From an uncultured Gemmiger sp. (GTDB lineage Bacteria; Bacillota; Clostridia; Oscillospirales; Ruminococcaceae), in assembly GCF_934561205.1 (NCBI RefSeq), contig NZ_CAKTFU010000005.1:62001-126000 (forward strand): a stretch of 64,000 nucleotides of DNA, read 5' to 3'. Positions 51,411 to 59,383 of this stretch are shown here, one piece after another; the stretch's first letter is position 1; every line of letters begins with the position of its first letter. The notes beneath the pieces were generated by a model. The model saw nothing but the letters and a program-made list of their open reading frames with translations, searched no databases and had not been told where the DNA came from. The translations under genes and the position numbers were made by a program.

Positions 51411-52205
51411 ATGGAACTCTTGAAGCTGAAAATTCTGGATACCGACGGCAACACCTTGCTCACCGCCCCCGGCGCAGAGCAGGTCAGCCTTGTGTATATG
51501 AACGCCTACAAGCCCGGTGACCGCGTGGCATTGGAAATCGGCACGCCCGGGCAGTATATCGTCATTCAATTTGAGGACACAATGCCCCCTGCCTTGGTGT
51601 ATGTCGTCAAGCGGGAGATCAACTTCCACATTCCCTTCGGCGAGCAGGCTATCACATACAGCCCCAAGAGCTTTGCGGGCAGCTGCCACATTATCCGCGC
51701 CCGTTTTGCCACTGCGCAGGAAATTGCCGAACGCCGCAATCTGGCCTTTAACCCCTATGACGAGCACGGCGACACAGGGTTTTATCCCCACGCATCCGCC
51801 AACGTGGAAACCCGCGGCGAGGCTGTATTTGCCGCCCGCAACGCTGTGGACGGCATCTACGAAAACGATGCCCACGGCACATGGCCGTACCAGAGCTGGG
51901 GCATAAACCGCGACCCCAACGCTGCCCTGACGCTGGATTTCGGCCGCGCCGTCACACTGGACGAAGTGCGCCTGACCCTGCGCGCGGATTTCCCGCACGA
52001 CAGCTGGTGGACGCAAGCTACCGTTGCTTTTGACGATGGCAGCCGCGAGGTTTTGCAGCTGCAAAAGACAGCCGCCCCGCAGACCTTTGCCATTGCTCCG
52101 CGCACCGTAAAAAGCCTGAAGCTGTACGAACTGAAAAAAGCCGATGACCCCTCCCCCTTCCCCGCCTTGACCCAGCTGGAGACATGGGGTACTCCGGCAG
52201 AATAA
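51411..52205 (+). CDS. Cytoplasmic protein with C-terminal discoidin-like domain
   Basis: A 264-residue protein without signal peptide. The first part (about 1-120) is a small beta domain of unknown fold (LEIGTPGQYIVIQFEDTMPPALVYVV). The second part (about 135-264) looks like a discoidin/F5-8C galactose-binding fold: ARNAVDGIYENDAHGTWPYQSWGINRDPNAALTLDFG then VTLDEVRLTLR. ATG 51411 follows AAAGGACG. It is last in the operon after the heparinase-like gene. It may bind or act on the released sugar. Function not known. Confidence 0.7.
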   Translation: MELLKLKILDTDGNTLLTAPGAEQVSLVYMNAYKPGDRVALEIGTPGQYIVIQFEDTMPPALVYVVKREINFHIPFGEQAITYSPKSFAGSCHIIRARFATAQEIAERRNLAFNPYDEHGDTGFYPHASANVETRGEAVFAARNAVDGIYENDAHGTWPYQSWGINRDPNAALTLDFGRAVTLDEVRLTLRADFPHDSWWTQATVAFDDGSREVLQLQKTAAPQTFAIAPRTVKSLKLYELKKADDPSPFPALTQLETWGTPAE

Positions 52206-52221
52206 CGCCCCATCGAATCAC

Positions 52222-52254
52222 AAACCCGCCCGGATGCTGCATCCGGGCGGGTTT
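52222..52254. terminator. Bidirectional terminator
   Basis: A perfect 15-bp stem: AAACCCGCCCGGATG (52222-52236), loop CTG, complement at 52240-52254. It separates the two-component/lyase operon from the convergent AraC gene. Confidence 0.92.
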
Positions 52255-52258
52255 TGTC

Positions 52259-53092
52259 TTAGGCATTTTTCCTCTTGGCGGTCTTGCGGTACTCGTTGGG
52301 GCTGATGGCCTCGATTTTATGAAAACACTTGGAAAAATACGCCAGCGACCCGAACCCGATTTGCGCGGCAATTTGGGTCAAACTGAAATCCGTACTGGTC
52401 AGCAGAGCCTTGGCCTCGGTAATGCGGCGTTTCATCAGGTAGTCGATGGGTGAGGTTCCGTACTCTTTCTTAAACGAGTGGGAAAGATAATATTTGTTGA
52501 CGTGCGCCACCTCTGCCAACTTATCCAGCGTGATGGCGCTTCCGTAATTTTCGTCGATGTACCGTTTTGCTGCGGCACACTCCTTGCTTTCGGAGGGCGG
52601 TGCCGTCACCCGCAGCGACAGTGCAGCACTGCGCACGATTTTAACCAGCAGCACCTCGGTCAGATCCTGGCATACCATCTCGCAGCCGTCCTCGCGCGCA
52701 TCGATCTCACGCAGCAGCATCTTGGTAAGGCCCAGCAGGTCCTCGCGCATGGCCGCACATTTTACCATCGTGTAGCCCTGATCCCTTTGGTTAAAAAGTA
52801 CCTCTATCCCCTCAATGCCCAGCACGATATACTCCAGTGGGTTTGCCTTATAGCTTAACTCGGTGTGTTGGGTGCGGGGATTTACAATGACCATATCATC
52901 GGGCGCAACATCCAGCATTTTACCCTCCACATTAAACTGACCGCGCCCGTTCACACAGTAAAACACCTCCGTGCAGGAGTGTGTATGCGGCACCGAATTC
53001 CAGTCCCCGCCAAAACGACTCTTGCTGACATACATCAGTCGGATGGCCTCCCGCGGGGGAACATCCATATCAAACTCATACCGTGTATTCAT
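52259..53092 (-). CDS. AraC-family regulator with cupin sensor domain
   Basis: A 277-residue regulator. The N-terminal cupin-like domain (about 1-130) shows HTHSCTEVFYCVNGRGQFNVEG, and the C-terminal AraC domain (about 175-272) shows ITLDKLAEVAHVNKYYLSHSFKKEYG and LAYFSKCFHKIEAISPNEYR. I chose ATG 53092 because GAGGCGG lies 8-15 bases upstream; ATG 53110 has no Shine-Dalgarno site. It is divergent from the GH112 phosphorylase and ABC transporter genes, which it probably controls in response to a sugar. Confidence 0.92.
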   Translation of the reverse strand: MNTRYEFDMDVPPREAIRLMYVSKSRFGGDWNSVPHTHSCTEVFYCVNGRGQFNVEGKMLDVAPDDMVIVNPRTQHTELSYKANPLEYIVLGIEGIEVLFNQRDQGYTMVKCAAMREDLLGLTKMLLREIDAREDGCEMVCQDLTEVLLVKIVRSAALSLRVTAPPSESKECAAAKRYIDENYGSAITLDKLAEVAHVNKYYLSHSFKKEYGTSPIDYLMKRRITEAKALLTSTDFSLTQIAAQIGFGSLAYFSKCFHKIEAISPNEYRKTAKRKNA

Positions 53093-53531
53093 GACGATAT
53101 ACCGCCTCATTTTTAGAATTATGACAAAATGGTTAAAATCTGTTACGCAAGATATGTAAAATCAAAAGCAACATATAGCAAGCAGTAGTTCATGCAAGAT
53201 CCGATACCGTTTCTATTATAGCGTATTCCGCCGCACATTGCAATGCCGGCCTTTATAAAATACAACGTTCCTTCTATGTTTTTTCATATACGATGCAGCG
53301 TCATTCCCAAACGCAGCAGGCTGCACAAGAATTTCCTGCACTTTTTGTGCAGTTTTTTGCTTATTCGTCGTTTTTGACCGCAAGTCAAGGCAAAACAGCA
53401 AGATAGTACAAACGTATAACAAGAAACGGGCTGTTCAAAGCCTTCTTAAACAGGTATCATGTAGGTAAAGAAAGTAAGTCCGACGCGCCCGGCATCGCTC
53501 GCCGCGTCATGGATCGGAAAGGGACACAAAC
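53093..53531. promoter_or_regulatory. Divergent control region and GH112 leader
   Basis: No gene lies in these 439 bases. GCAAGAT occurs at 53147, 53194 and 53398 (two of them as A[CT]GCAAGAT), possible AraC sites. A plus-strand candidate promoter is ATGCAA (53192-53197), 16 bases, TATTAT (about 53214-53219). The resulting leader of about 300 bases contains an intrinsic terminator (53336-53358). A palindrome TTGAC-CGCAA-GTCAA lies at about 53374-53388. Confidence 0.4.
53321..53358 (+). terminator. Leader terminator with alternative pairing upstream of GH112
   Basis: CTGCAC (53336-53341), TTTTT, GTGCAG (53347-53352), then TTTTTT form an intrinsic terminator. A second CTGCAC at 53321-53326 could pair with the same GTGCAG, a possible antiterminator. 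Its use depends on a promoter upstream of 53320, which is not certain. Confidence 0.5.
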
Positions 53532-55697
53532 ATGGAGCAGCTCGGAAGACTGACGCTTCCCACGGATGCAGACGTCGTTGACGAAACCCTGCGTCTGAAA
53601 AATCTGCTGGGAGCTGACGCCCTGCGCGACTGCGACGGCACCGAAATGCCCGCAGAGCTTTTGCAGGATCCTGCAAAGAAATACGCTACTTATTATACGA
53701 CCCGCAAGGACAACGCCTGGGCTGAGGCAAACCCCGATGAGGTCCAGCAGGAGTACCTTATCAGCGACCGCCACACCGCGCGCGGCACGAAGCTGCGCAT
53801 CCACCTGATGGACGGCTTCCACACCCAGCAGCTGAAAGTCAACACGCTGGACGACCCCAAACGTTGGTGGGAGGTCATCGACCGCACGACCGGTGAGGTC
53901 GTACCCACCGACAAATGGTTCTTCGATGAGCCGACCGGCGAGGTCGAAATTGAGACGATCCCCTATCACGAGTACACTGTCAGCTTTCTGGCGTTTTTGA
54001 TCTGGGACCCCGTACACATGTACAACTTCCTGACTAACGACTGGAAGGACACGCCCCACCAACTGACCTACGATGTGCGCCAGCCCAAGACGCAGGCGTA
54101 TGTAAAAGAAAAGCTGCGCCGCTGGTGCGAGGCCAACCCCCACATTGATGTGGTGCGGTTCACGACCTTCTTCCACCAGTTCACGCTGACGTTCGACGAC
54201 CAGAAGCGTGAGAAATTCGTCGAGTGGTTCGGCTACAGCGCCAGCGTCAGCCCCTACATCCTCGAAAAGTTCGAGAAGTGGGCAGGGTACAAGTTCCGCC
54301 CCGAGTTCATCGTGGACCAGGGCTACCACAACACAATGTTCCGCGTGCCCAGCAAGGAGTTTCGCGACTTTATCGAGTTCCAGCAGCAGGAAGTCTGCGC
54401 ACTCGCCAAAGAGATGGTGGATATCGTCCACTCCTACGGCAAAGAGGCGATGATGTTCCTCGGCGACCACTGGATCGGCACCGAGCCTTACGGCAAGTAT
54501 TTTGCCTCCATCGGGCTGGACGCCGTGGTCGGCTCGGTCGGCAGCGGCGTTACGCTGCGAATGATTTCCGACATCAAGGGTGTCAAATACACCGAAGGCC
54601 GTCTGCTGCCCTACTTCTTCCCCGATGTGTTCACCGAGGGCGGCGACCCCATCGGCGAGGCCCGCACCAACTGGATGAAGGCACGCCGTGCCATCCTGCG
54701 CAGCCCGCTGGACCGCATCGGCTACGGCGGCTACCTCAAGCTCGCCAATAACTGGCCCGGCTTTATCGACGAGATCCAGAATGTGGTCAGCGAGTTCCGC
54801 CAGATCCACGAAAACATGCAGGGCACAAAGTCCTACGTTGCCCCGTTCAAGGTCGCCATCCTCAACTGCTGGGGCGGTTTGCGCAAGTGGATGAGCAATC
54901 AGGTTCACCACTCGATCTACCACCGCGAGACCTACTCCGCCGAGGGGGTGCTCGAATGTCTGAGTGGTATGCCGTTCGACGTGGAGTTCATCGACTTCGA
55001 TGACATCCGCAACGGCATCCCCAAGGACATCGGTGTCATCATCAATGTGGGCGATGCCTACACGGCCTTCAGCGGTGCCGAGAACTGGATCGATGAGCAG
55101 GTCGTGACCGCCATCCGCAAATTTGTGGACGAGGGCGGCGGCTTCATCGGCGTGGGCGAGCCTACCGCCTGCCAGCATCAGGGGCGGTTCTTCCAGCTCA
55201 GCGATGTGATGGGTGTGGACCGCGAGATGGGTTTCTCGTTAAGCACCGACAAATACAACACCTGCGACCCGCACCACTTCATTCTCGAAGATGAATCCTT
55301 CACCGGCAAGATCGACTTTGGCGAGGGTACGACCCGCATCTACGCGCAGGGCAAGCATTACCAGATCCTTGCACAGGACGGCGAATACAGCCAGCTTGTT
55401 GTGAACGAGTACGGCAAGGGTCACAGCGTCTACTTTGCCGGGCTGCCCTACTCCCCGCAGAACTGCCGCATTTTGCTGCGCGCCATCTACTACGCCGCCG
55501 GTATGCCGGAGGAGATGAAGCACTACTATGTAACCAACGTGGACACCGAGGTCACGGTATTCCCCGAAACGAAGCGCATCGCGGTCATCAACAACTCCGA
55601 GCAGGAGCAAAAGACCGACCTCTACATCAAAGGCAAGCTGATCGACCAGCTGACCTTGGCCCCGCGTGAGATGCGCTGGGTCAGCGACGCCCAATAA
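53532..55697 (+). CDS. GH112 beta-galactosyl phosphorylase
   Basis: A 721-residue GH112 phosphorylase. The family splits beta-galactosides such as galacto-N-biose, lacto-N-biose or galactosyl-1,4-rhamnose with phosphate to galactose-1-phosphate. The N-terminal TIM barrel includes WDPVHMYNFLTNDW and the catalytic acid D312 in FLGDHWIGTEPYG; later domains show NCWGGLRKWM, INVGDAYTAFSG and GEGTTRIYAQGKHYQ. There is no signal peptide. ATG 53532 follows AAAGGG. The downstream ABC transporter presumably imports the disaccharide. Specificity (mucin or milk glycan versus rhamnogalacturonan) cannot be settled by eye. Confidence 0.93.
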   Translation: MEQLGRLTLPTDADVVDETLRLKNLLGADALRDCDGTEMPAELLQDPAKKYATYYTTRKDNAWAEANPDEVQQEYLISDRHTARGTKLRIHLMDGFHTQQLKVNTLDDPKRWWEVIDRTTGEVVPTDKWFFDEPTGEVEIETIPYHEYTVSFLAFLIWDPVHMYNFLTNDWKDTPHQLTYDVRQPKTQAYVKEKLRRWCEANPHIDVVRFTTFFHQFTLTFDDQKREKFVEWFGYSASVSPYILEKFEKWAGYKFRPEFIVDQGYHNTMFRVPSKEFRDFIEFQQQEVCALAKEMVDIVHSYGKEAMMFLGDHWIGTEPYGKYFASIGLDAVVGSVGSGVTLRMISDIKGVKYTEGRLLPYFFPDVFTEGGDPIGEARTNWMKARRAILRSPLDRIGYGGYLKLANNWPGFIDEIQNVVSEFRQIHENMQGTKSYVAPFKVAILNCWGGLRKWMSNQVHHSIYHRETYSAEGVLECLSGMPFDVEFIDFDDIRNGIPKDIGVIINVGDAYTAFSGAENWIDEQVVTAIRKFVDEGGGFIGVGEPTACQHQGRFFQLSDVMGVDREMGFSLSTDKYNTCDPHHFILEDESFTGKIDFGEGTTRIYAQGKHYQILAQDGEYSQLVVNEYGKGHSVYFAGLPYSPQNCRILLRAIYYAAGMPEEMKHYYVTNVDTEVTVFPETKRIAVINNSEQEQKTDLYIKGKLIDQLTLAPREMRWVSDAQ

Positions 55698-55774
55698 TCA
55701 CCGATAATTATGCTTCGCACCGTGCGCGGCATACATTATAGAAAGAATGGAGAAATTCCAAGGAGGAAACCACT

Positions 55775-57115
55775 ATGAAAAAGAAGAATGCAGCAGCCCT
55801 TCTGGCCGCCGCCATGGCCGCTTCTATGCTGGCCGGCTGCGGCGGTGCAGCCAGCAGCTCCACCACCCCCGACAGCAAACCTGCCGAGTCCGTCGCGACC
55901 AGCAGCGCCGCCACCGAGGCTGATGAGACCCTGACCGTCTGGGCCTGGGACCCCAACTTCAACATCTACGCTCTGAAGCAGGCTGAGGCCATCTACCAGA
56001 AGGATCACCCCAACTTCAAGCTGAACATTGAAGAAAACGTTTACAACGACATCGAGACCAAGCTGATCACCGCTGCCACCAGCGAGGACTACAGCACCCT
56101 GCCCGACATCTTCCTGATGCAGGACTACTCCTACCACAAGATGGTCGCCAACTTCCCCGGCATCTACACCGAGCTGGACAACGGCGGCTTCAACTGGGAC
56201 GACTTCTCCGGCGGCAAGCTGGCTGACTCTACTGTGGACGGCCACCACTACGGCATCCCCTTTGACAACGGTGCTTCCATCATGGCCATCCGTTCCGACA
56301 TGGTCGAGAAGGCCGGCCTGACCGTTGCCGACTTCAAGGATCTGACCTGGACCGAGTTCATGGAAAAGGCTCAGAAGGTCGTTGACGCCAACGGTGTTCC
56401 CATGCTGACCTCCAGCGGCGGTTCCGAGCTGATCATCGAGATGCTGCAGTCTGCCGGTGCTTCCCCCGTTGTTGACGGCACGGTCAACATCGCCGATAAC
56501 GCCGCCCTGAAGGAGTCCATGACCGTCTACAAGGAAATGGTCGACAAGGGCATCCTGGCCGAGTACACCGACTGGGATCAGTACATTGCCTCCATGAACG
56601 ACGGCAAGGCCGCCGGTGTCATCCAGGGCTGCTGGATCATGTCCAGCATCCAGGCTGCTGAGGATCAGGCCGGCAAGTGGGCCATCGTCAACATGCCCAA
56701 GCTGGAGACCGTTGAGGGTGCCACCAACTACGCCAACTGCGGCGGCGCAAGCTGGGCCGTTTCCTCCAACTGCAAGAATGTCGATCTGGCTTACGACTTC
56801 CTGAAGAGCACCTTCGGCGCCAGCGTCGAGCTGTATGACGACCTGCTGCCCAATGCCGGTGCCATCGCCAGCTACCTGCCCGCTTCCAAGTCCGACATCT
56901 ACAACCAGCCCTCCGAGTTCTACGGCGGCCAGACCGTTTACAAGGACATCGTTGAGTTCGCCAGCCAGGTTCCCGCTTTCGATTGCGGCGCTTACTACTC
57001 TGACGTTCGCAGCGCTCTGACCGACGCCATCACCAATGTTGTGCAGAACAACGCCGACGTTGAGGCCGAGATGAAGACTGCTCAGGACACCGTCGAGTTC
57101 AACATCGCCGGCTAA
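55775..57115 (+). CDS. Sugar ABC transporter substrate-binding lipoprotein
   Basis: A 446-residue solute-binding protein with lipobox LAGC (Cys at residue 22), a Ser/Thr-rich linker and a family-1 sugar-binding fold (LTVWAWDPNFNIYALKQAEAIYQKDHP, YGIPFDNGASIMAIRSDMVEKAGL). Codon use is very biased, as expected for a highly expressed gene. ATG 55775 follows AGGAGG. It lies between the GH112 gene and two permease genes, so it probably binds the galactosyl disaccharide. Confidence 0.95.
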   Translation: MKKKNAAALLAAAMAASMLAGCGGAASSSTTPDSKPAESVATSSAATEADETLTVWAWDPNFNIYALKQAEAIYQKDHPNFKLNIEENVYNDIETKLITAATSEDYSTLPDIFLMQDYSYHKMVANFPGIYTELDNGGFNWDDFSGGKLADSTVDGHHYGIPFDNGASIMAIRSDMVEKAGLTVADFKDLTWTEFMEKAQKVVDANGVPMLTSSGGSELIIEMLQSAGASPVVDGTVNIADNAALKESMTVYKEMVDKGILAEYTDWDQYIASMNDGKAAGVIQGCWIMSSIQAAEDQAGKWAIVNMPKLETVEGATNYANCGGASWAVSSNCKNVDLAYDFLKSTFGASVELYDDLLPNAGAIASYLPASKSDIYNQPSEFYGGQTVYKDIVEFASQVPAFDCGAYYSDVRSALTDAITNVVQNNADVEAEMKTAQDTVEFNIAG

Positions 57116-57156
57116 GCCTGACTTTGACCCCCATCCGATAACAACTAACAATCTGC

Positions 57157-57204
57157 CAAGGGCATGGTTTGCATCCGATAGTGTTTCTGCAAGCCGTGCC
57201 CTTG
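57157..57204 (+). terminator. Attenuator between binding protein and permease genes
   Basis: CAAGGGCATGG (57157-57167) pairs with CCGTGCCCTTG (57194-57204) with one G-U pair, followed by only a weak T-run. It probably stabilises the upstream message and reduces read-through. Confidence 0.65.
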
Positions 57205-57241
57205 CTTTATGATTCCGTTCGTCCTGTTAGGAGATATCAAC

Positions 57242-58123
57242 ATGAAGAAAAAAGGACTTGATATGGAGCAAAAGCGCAACCTGATCGGTTGGGCGTTTTT
57301 GCTGCCTGCTACGATCCTGATATTTGTATTCTGCTTTTACCCCATGGTGCAGGCGCTGATGCTCTCGTTCCAGAAGGGCATGGGCAGCAATGTTCAGCCG
57401 GCAGGTTTTTCCAACTATGCGCGTATTTTGAAGGACGCCACCTTCCAGCAGTGCCTGTTCAACACGGTTTTCTATTTCGTGATCCAGGTACCCATCATGC
57501 TGATCCTGGCGTTGATTCTGGCTCAGCTGCTCAACAGCCCCGACCTGAAGGGCAAGGGCATCTACCGCACCATGATTTTCCTGCCCTGCGCCACCTCTCT
57601 GGTTTCTTACTCCATGATTTTCAAGTCACTGTTTGCCAACGACGGCCTGATCAACCGGGTGCTGTCCACCGTGGGCATCCCCACAGTGGATTGGTTCCAG
57701 AACGCATGGGCAGCACGCTGGGTCATCGTTATTGCGCTGGTCTGGCGCTGGACCGGCTACAACATGGTGTTCTATCTGGCCGGTCTGCAGAATATCGACT
57801 ACTCCATCTACGAGGCCGCCCGCATCGACGGCGCTTCTCCTATTCAGCAGTTCTTCCACCTGACCATTCCCCTGCTGAAACCCACCATCCTGCTGACCGC
57901 CATCATGTCCACCTCCGGCACGCTGCAGTTATTTGACGAATCCGTCAACCTGACCGCAGGCGGCCCCGGCAAGGCAACCATGACGCTGACGCATTACATC
58001 TACAATATCTCCTTTGTCGAGACCCCCAAGTTCAACTATGCGGCAGCTTTGTCTGTGTTTATTCTGGTCGTAGTGGCTGTTCTGTCTGCCATTCAGATGA
58101 AAGTAGGTGACAAGCGTGACTAA
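57242..58123 (+). CDS. Sugar ABC transporter permease (MalF type)
   Basis: A 293-residue permease with six helices and the EAA loop (SIYEAARIDGASPIQQFFHLTIPLLKP). I chose ATG 57242 because TAGGAGA lies 7-13 bases upstream; the in-frame ATG 57209 has no such site. It pairs with the permease at 58116. As with the other sugar transporter here, no ATPase gene is present. Confidence 0.94.
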   Translation: MKKKGLDMEQKRNLIGWAFLLPATILIFVFCFYPMVQALMLSFQKGMGSNVQPAGFSNYARILKDATFQQCLFNTVFYFVIQVPIMLILALILAQLLNSPDLKGKGIYRTMIFLPCATSLVSYSMIFKSLFANDGLINRVLSTVGIPTVDWFQNAWAARWVIVIALVWRWTGYNMVFYLAGLQNIDYSIYEAARIDGASPIQQFFHLTIPLLKPTILLTAIMSTSGTLQLFDESVNLTAGGPGKATMTLTHYIYNISFVETPKFNYAAALSVFILVVVAVLSAIQMKVGDKRD

Positions 58124-58922
58124 GGGCAAAAAAATTCTGACCCACGCCATCTTAATTTTTGCAAGCTTCCTGTCGGTGTTCCCGCTATACTACATGCTGT
58201 GCGGCGCAACCAATCCCAGCATTGACGTTATCCGCGGCAAGCTGATTCCCGGCACCTATCTGGTCGAAAACTTCAAGGCGCTGGTCGCCAACCAGAACCT
58301 GGCGCTGGCCATGTCCAACTCCTTCCGCAACGCCATCCTGATGACGCTGATCACGCTGCTGGTCTGTTCCATTGCCGGATACGGCTTTGAAATTTACCAC
58401 GACAAGGCAAAGGACATCCTCATGAGCGTTCTGCTGCTGGCCATGATGCTGCCGTTTGTCGCCATCATGATCCCCCTGTTCAAGATGATTTCCGCTTGGG
58501 GCCTTGTCAACAGCTGGGCGGCCTTTGTTCTGCCGTCCATCTCGACGCCGTTTATGATCATGCTGTTCCGCCAGGCGGCGCGCAGCTTCCCCAGCGACAT
58601 CATCGAGGCCGCACGTCTGGAGGGACTGAGCGAGATCGGTATCTTCTTCCGCATGTTCATTCCCATCATGCGCTCCACCTACGGCGCCGCCATGACAGTC
58701 ACCTTCATGAACGCATGGAACAGCTACCTGTGGCCGAAGATCGTATTCCAAAACAACAGCTCCATCACGATGCCTATGCTGGTTGCCAACCTCAAGAGTG
58801 GCTACAGCGTGGACTACGGCATGCTGATGCTGGGCGTTCTGATCTGCACACTGCCCACCGCCATCATCTTCCTCTGCCTGCAAAAGAGCTTTGCCAACGG
58901 CATCACGGGTGCGGTCAAGTGA
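58116..58922 (+). CDS. Sugar ABC transporter permease (MalG type)
   Basis: A 268-residue permease with six helices and the EAA motif (DIIEAARLEGLSEIGIFFRMFIPIMRS). GTG 58116 is preferred over GTG 58107 because AGGT (58105-58108) lies 7 bases before it. It overlaps the preceding gene, and its stop overlaps the next start (TGATG), so the three genes are translationally coupled. Confidence 0.93.
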   Translation: MTKGKKILTHAILIFASFLSVFPLYYMLCGATNPSIDVIRGKLIPGTYLVENFKALVANQNLALAMSNSFRNAILMTLITLLVCSIAGYGFEIYHDKAKDILMSVLLLAMMLPFVAIMIPLFKMISAWGLVNSWAAFVLPSISTPFMIMLFRQAARSFPSDIIEAARLEGLSEIGIFFRMFIPIMRSTYGAAMTVTFMNAWNSYLWPKIVFQNNSSITMPMLVANLKSGYSVDYGMLMLGVLICTLPTAIIFLCLQKSFANGITGAVK

Positions 58923-59383
58923 TGAAACGTACATACTGCTTAACCCCGCGGGAATGGCGCTATGCGCAGGGCTGCCTGACGCTTGCCAAACGCTTGGGGT
59001 TGATCGATGACGACAGCCCCGCCGCACTGGAAAAGCGACGTACCGCCAAAAATGCCGCGATATCCCGCAGCGAGGCAGAGGGTGCGCCGGTATACGGCAC
59101 ACGGTTCTTTTCCGCCCCCGCCTACCTGCAATTTGAGCTGACCCGCTTTAAGCTGGACTTTGTCGAGCCGTGCGAGAAAATTCGCGCGCTGGGTGTCTGC
59201 CCGACGTTTACCGATGAGCAAACCCGTGCATGGTACGATGCCAACCCCGATTTGTTTACCCGCTATTTCGGGGACAGCTTCTCCTACGAGGAATCGCGCC
59301 TTATCATTGAAAAGCGTATGCGGGAGGAGGTGTACGACAACCTTGTGCAAGACATATTATGTGAATCCGCTGATCGGCAATGA
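58922..59383 (+). CDS. 153-residue protein of unknown function, foldase-like segment
   Basis: ATG 58922 overlaps the permease stop (TGATG). The protein is cytoplasmic and basic in its first half (LEKRRTAKNAAISRSEAEG). The second half, TDEQTRAWYDANPDLFT through SYEESRLIIEKRMREEVYDNL, resembles the helical region of SurA/PrsA-type peptidyl-prolyl isomerases, but no parvulin domain and no signal peptide are present. It precedes and overlaps a parallel beta-helix protein gene by 41 bases. It may be a dedicated folding partner for it, or a small enzyme subunit. I cannot assign a function. Confidence 0.75.
   Translation: MKRTYCLTPREWRYAQGCLTLAKRLGLIDDDSPAALEKRRTAKNAAISRSEAEGAPVYGTRFFSAPAYLQFELTRFKLDFVEPCEKIRALGVCPTFTDEQTRAWYDANPDLFTRYFGDSFSYEESRLIIEKRMREEVYDNLVQDILCESADRQ

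Noticed and set aside
53457..55178. A 573-codon minus-strand frame opposite GH112
   Set aside because: Val/Asp/Leu-rich shadow; the plus strand encodes a complete GH112 enzyme with the catalytic Asp.
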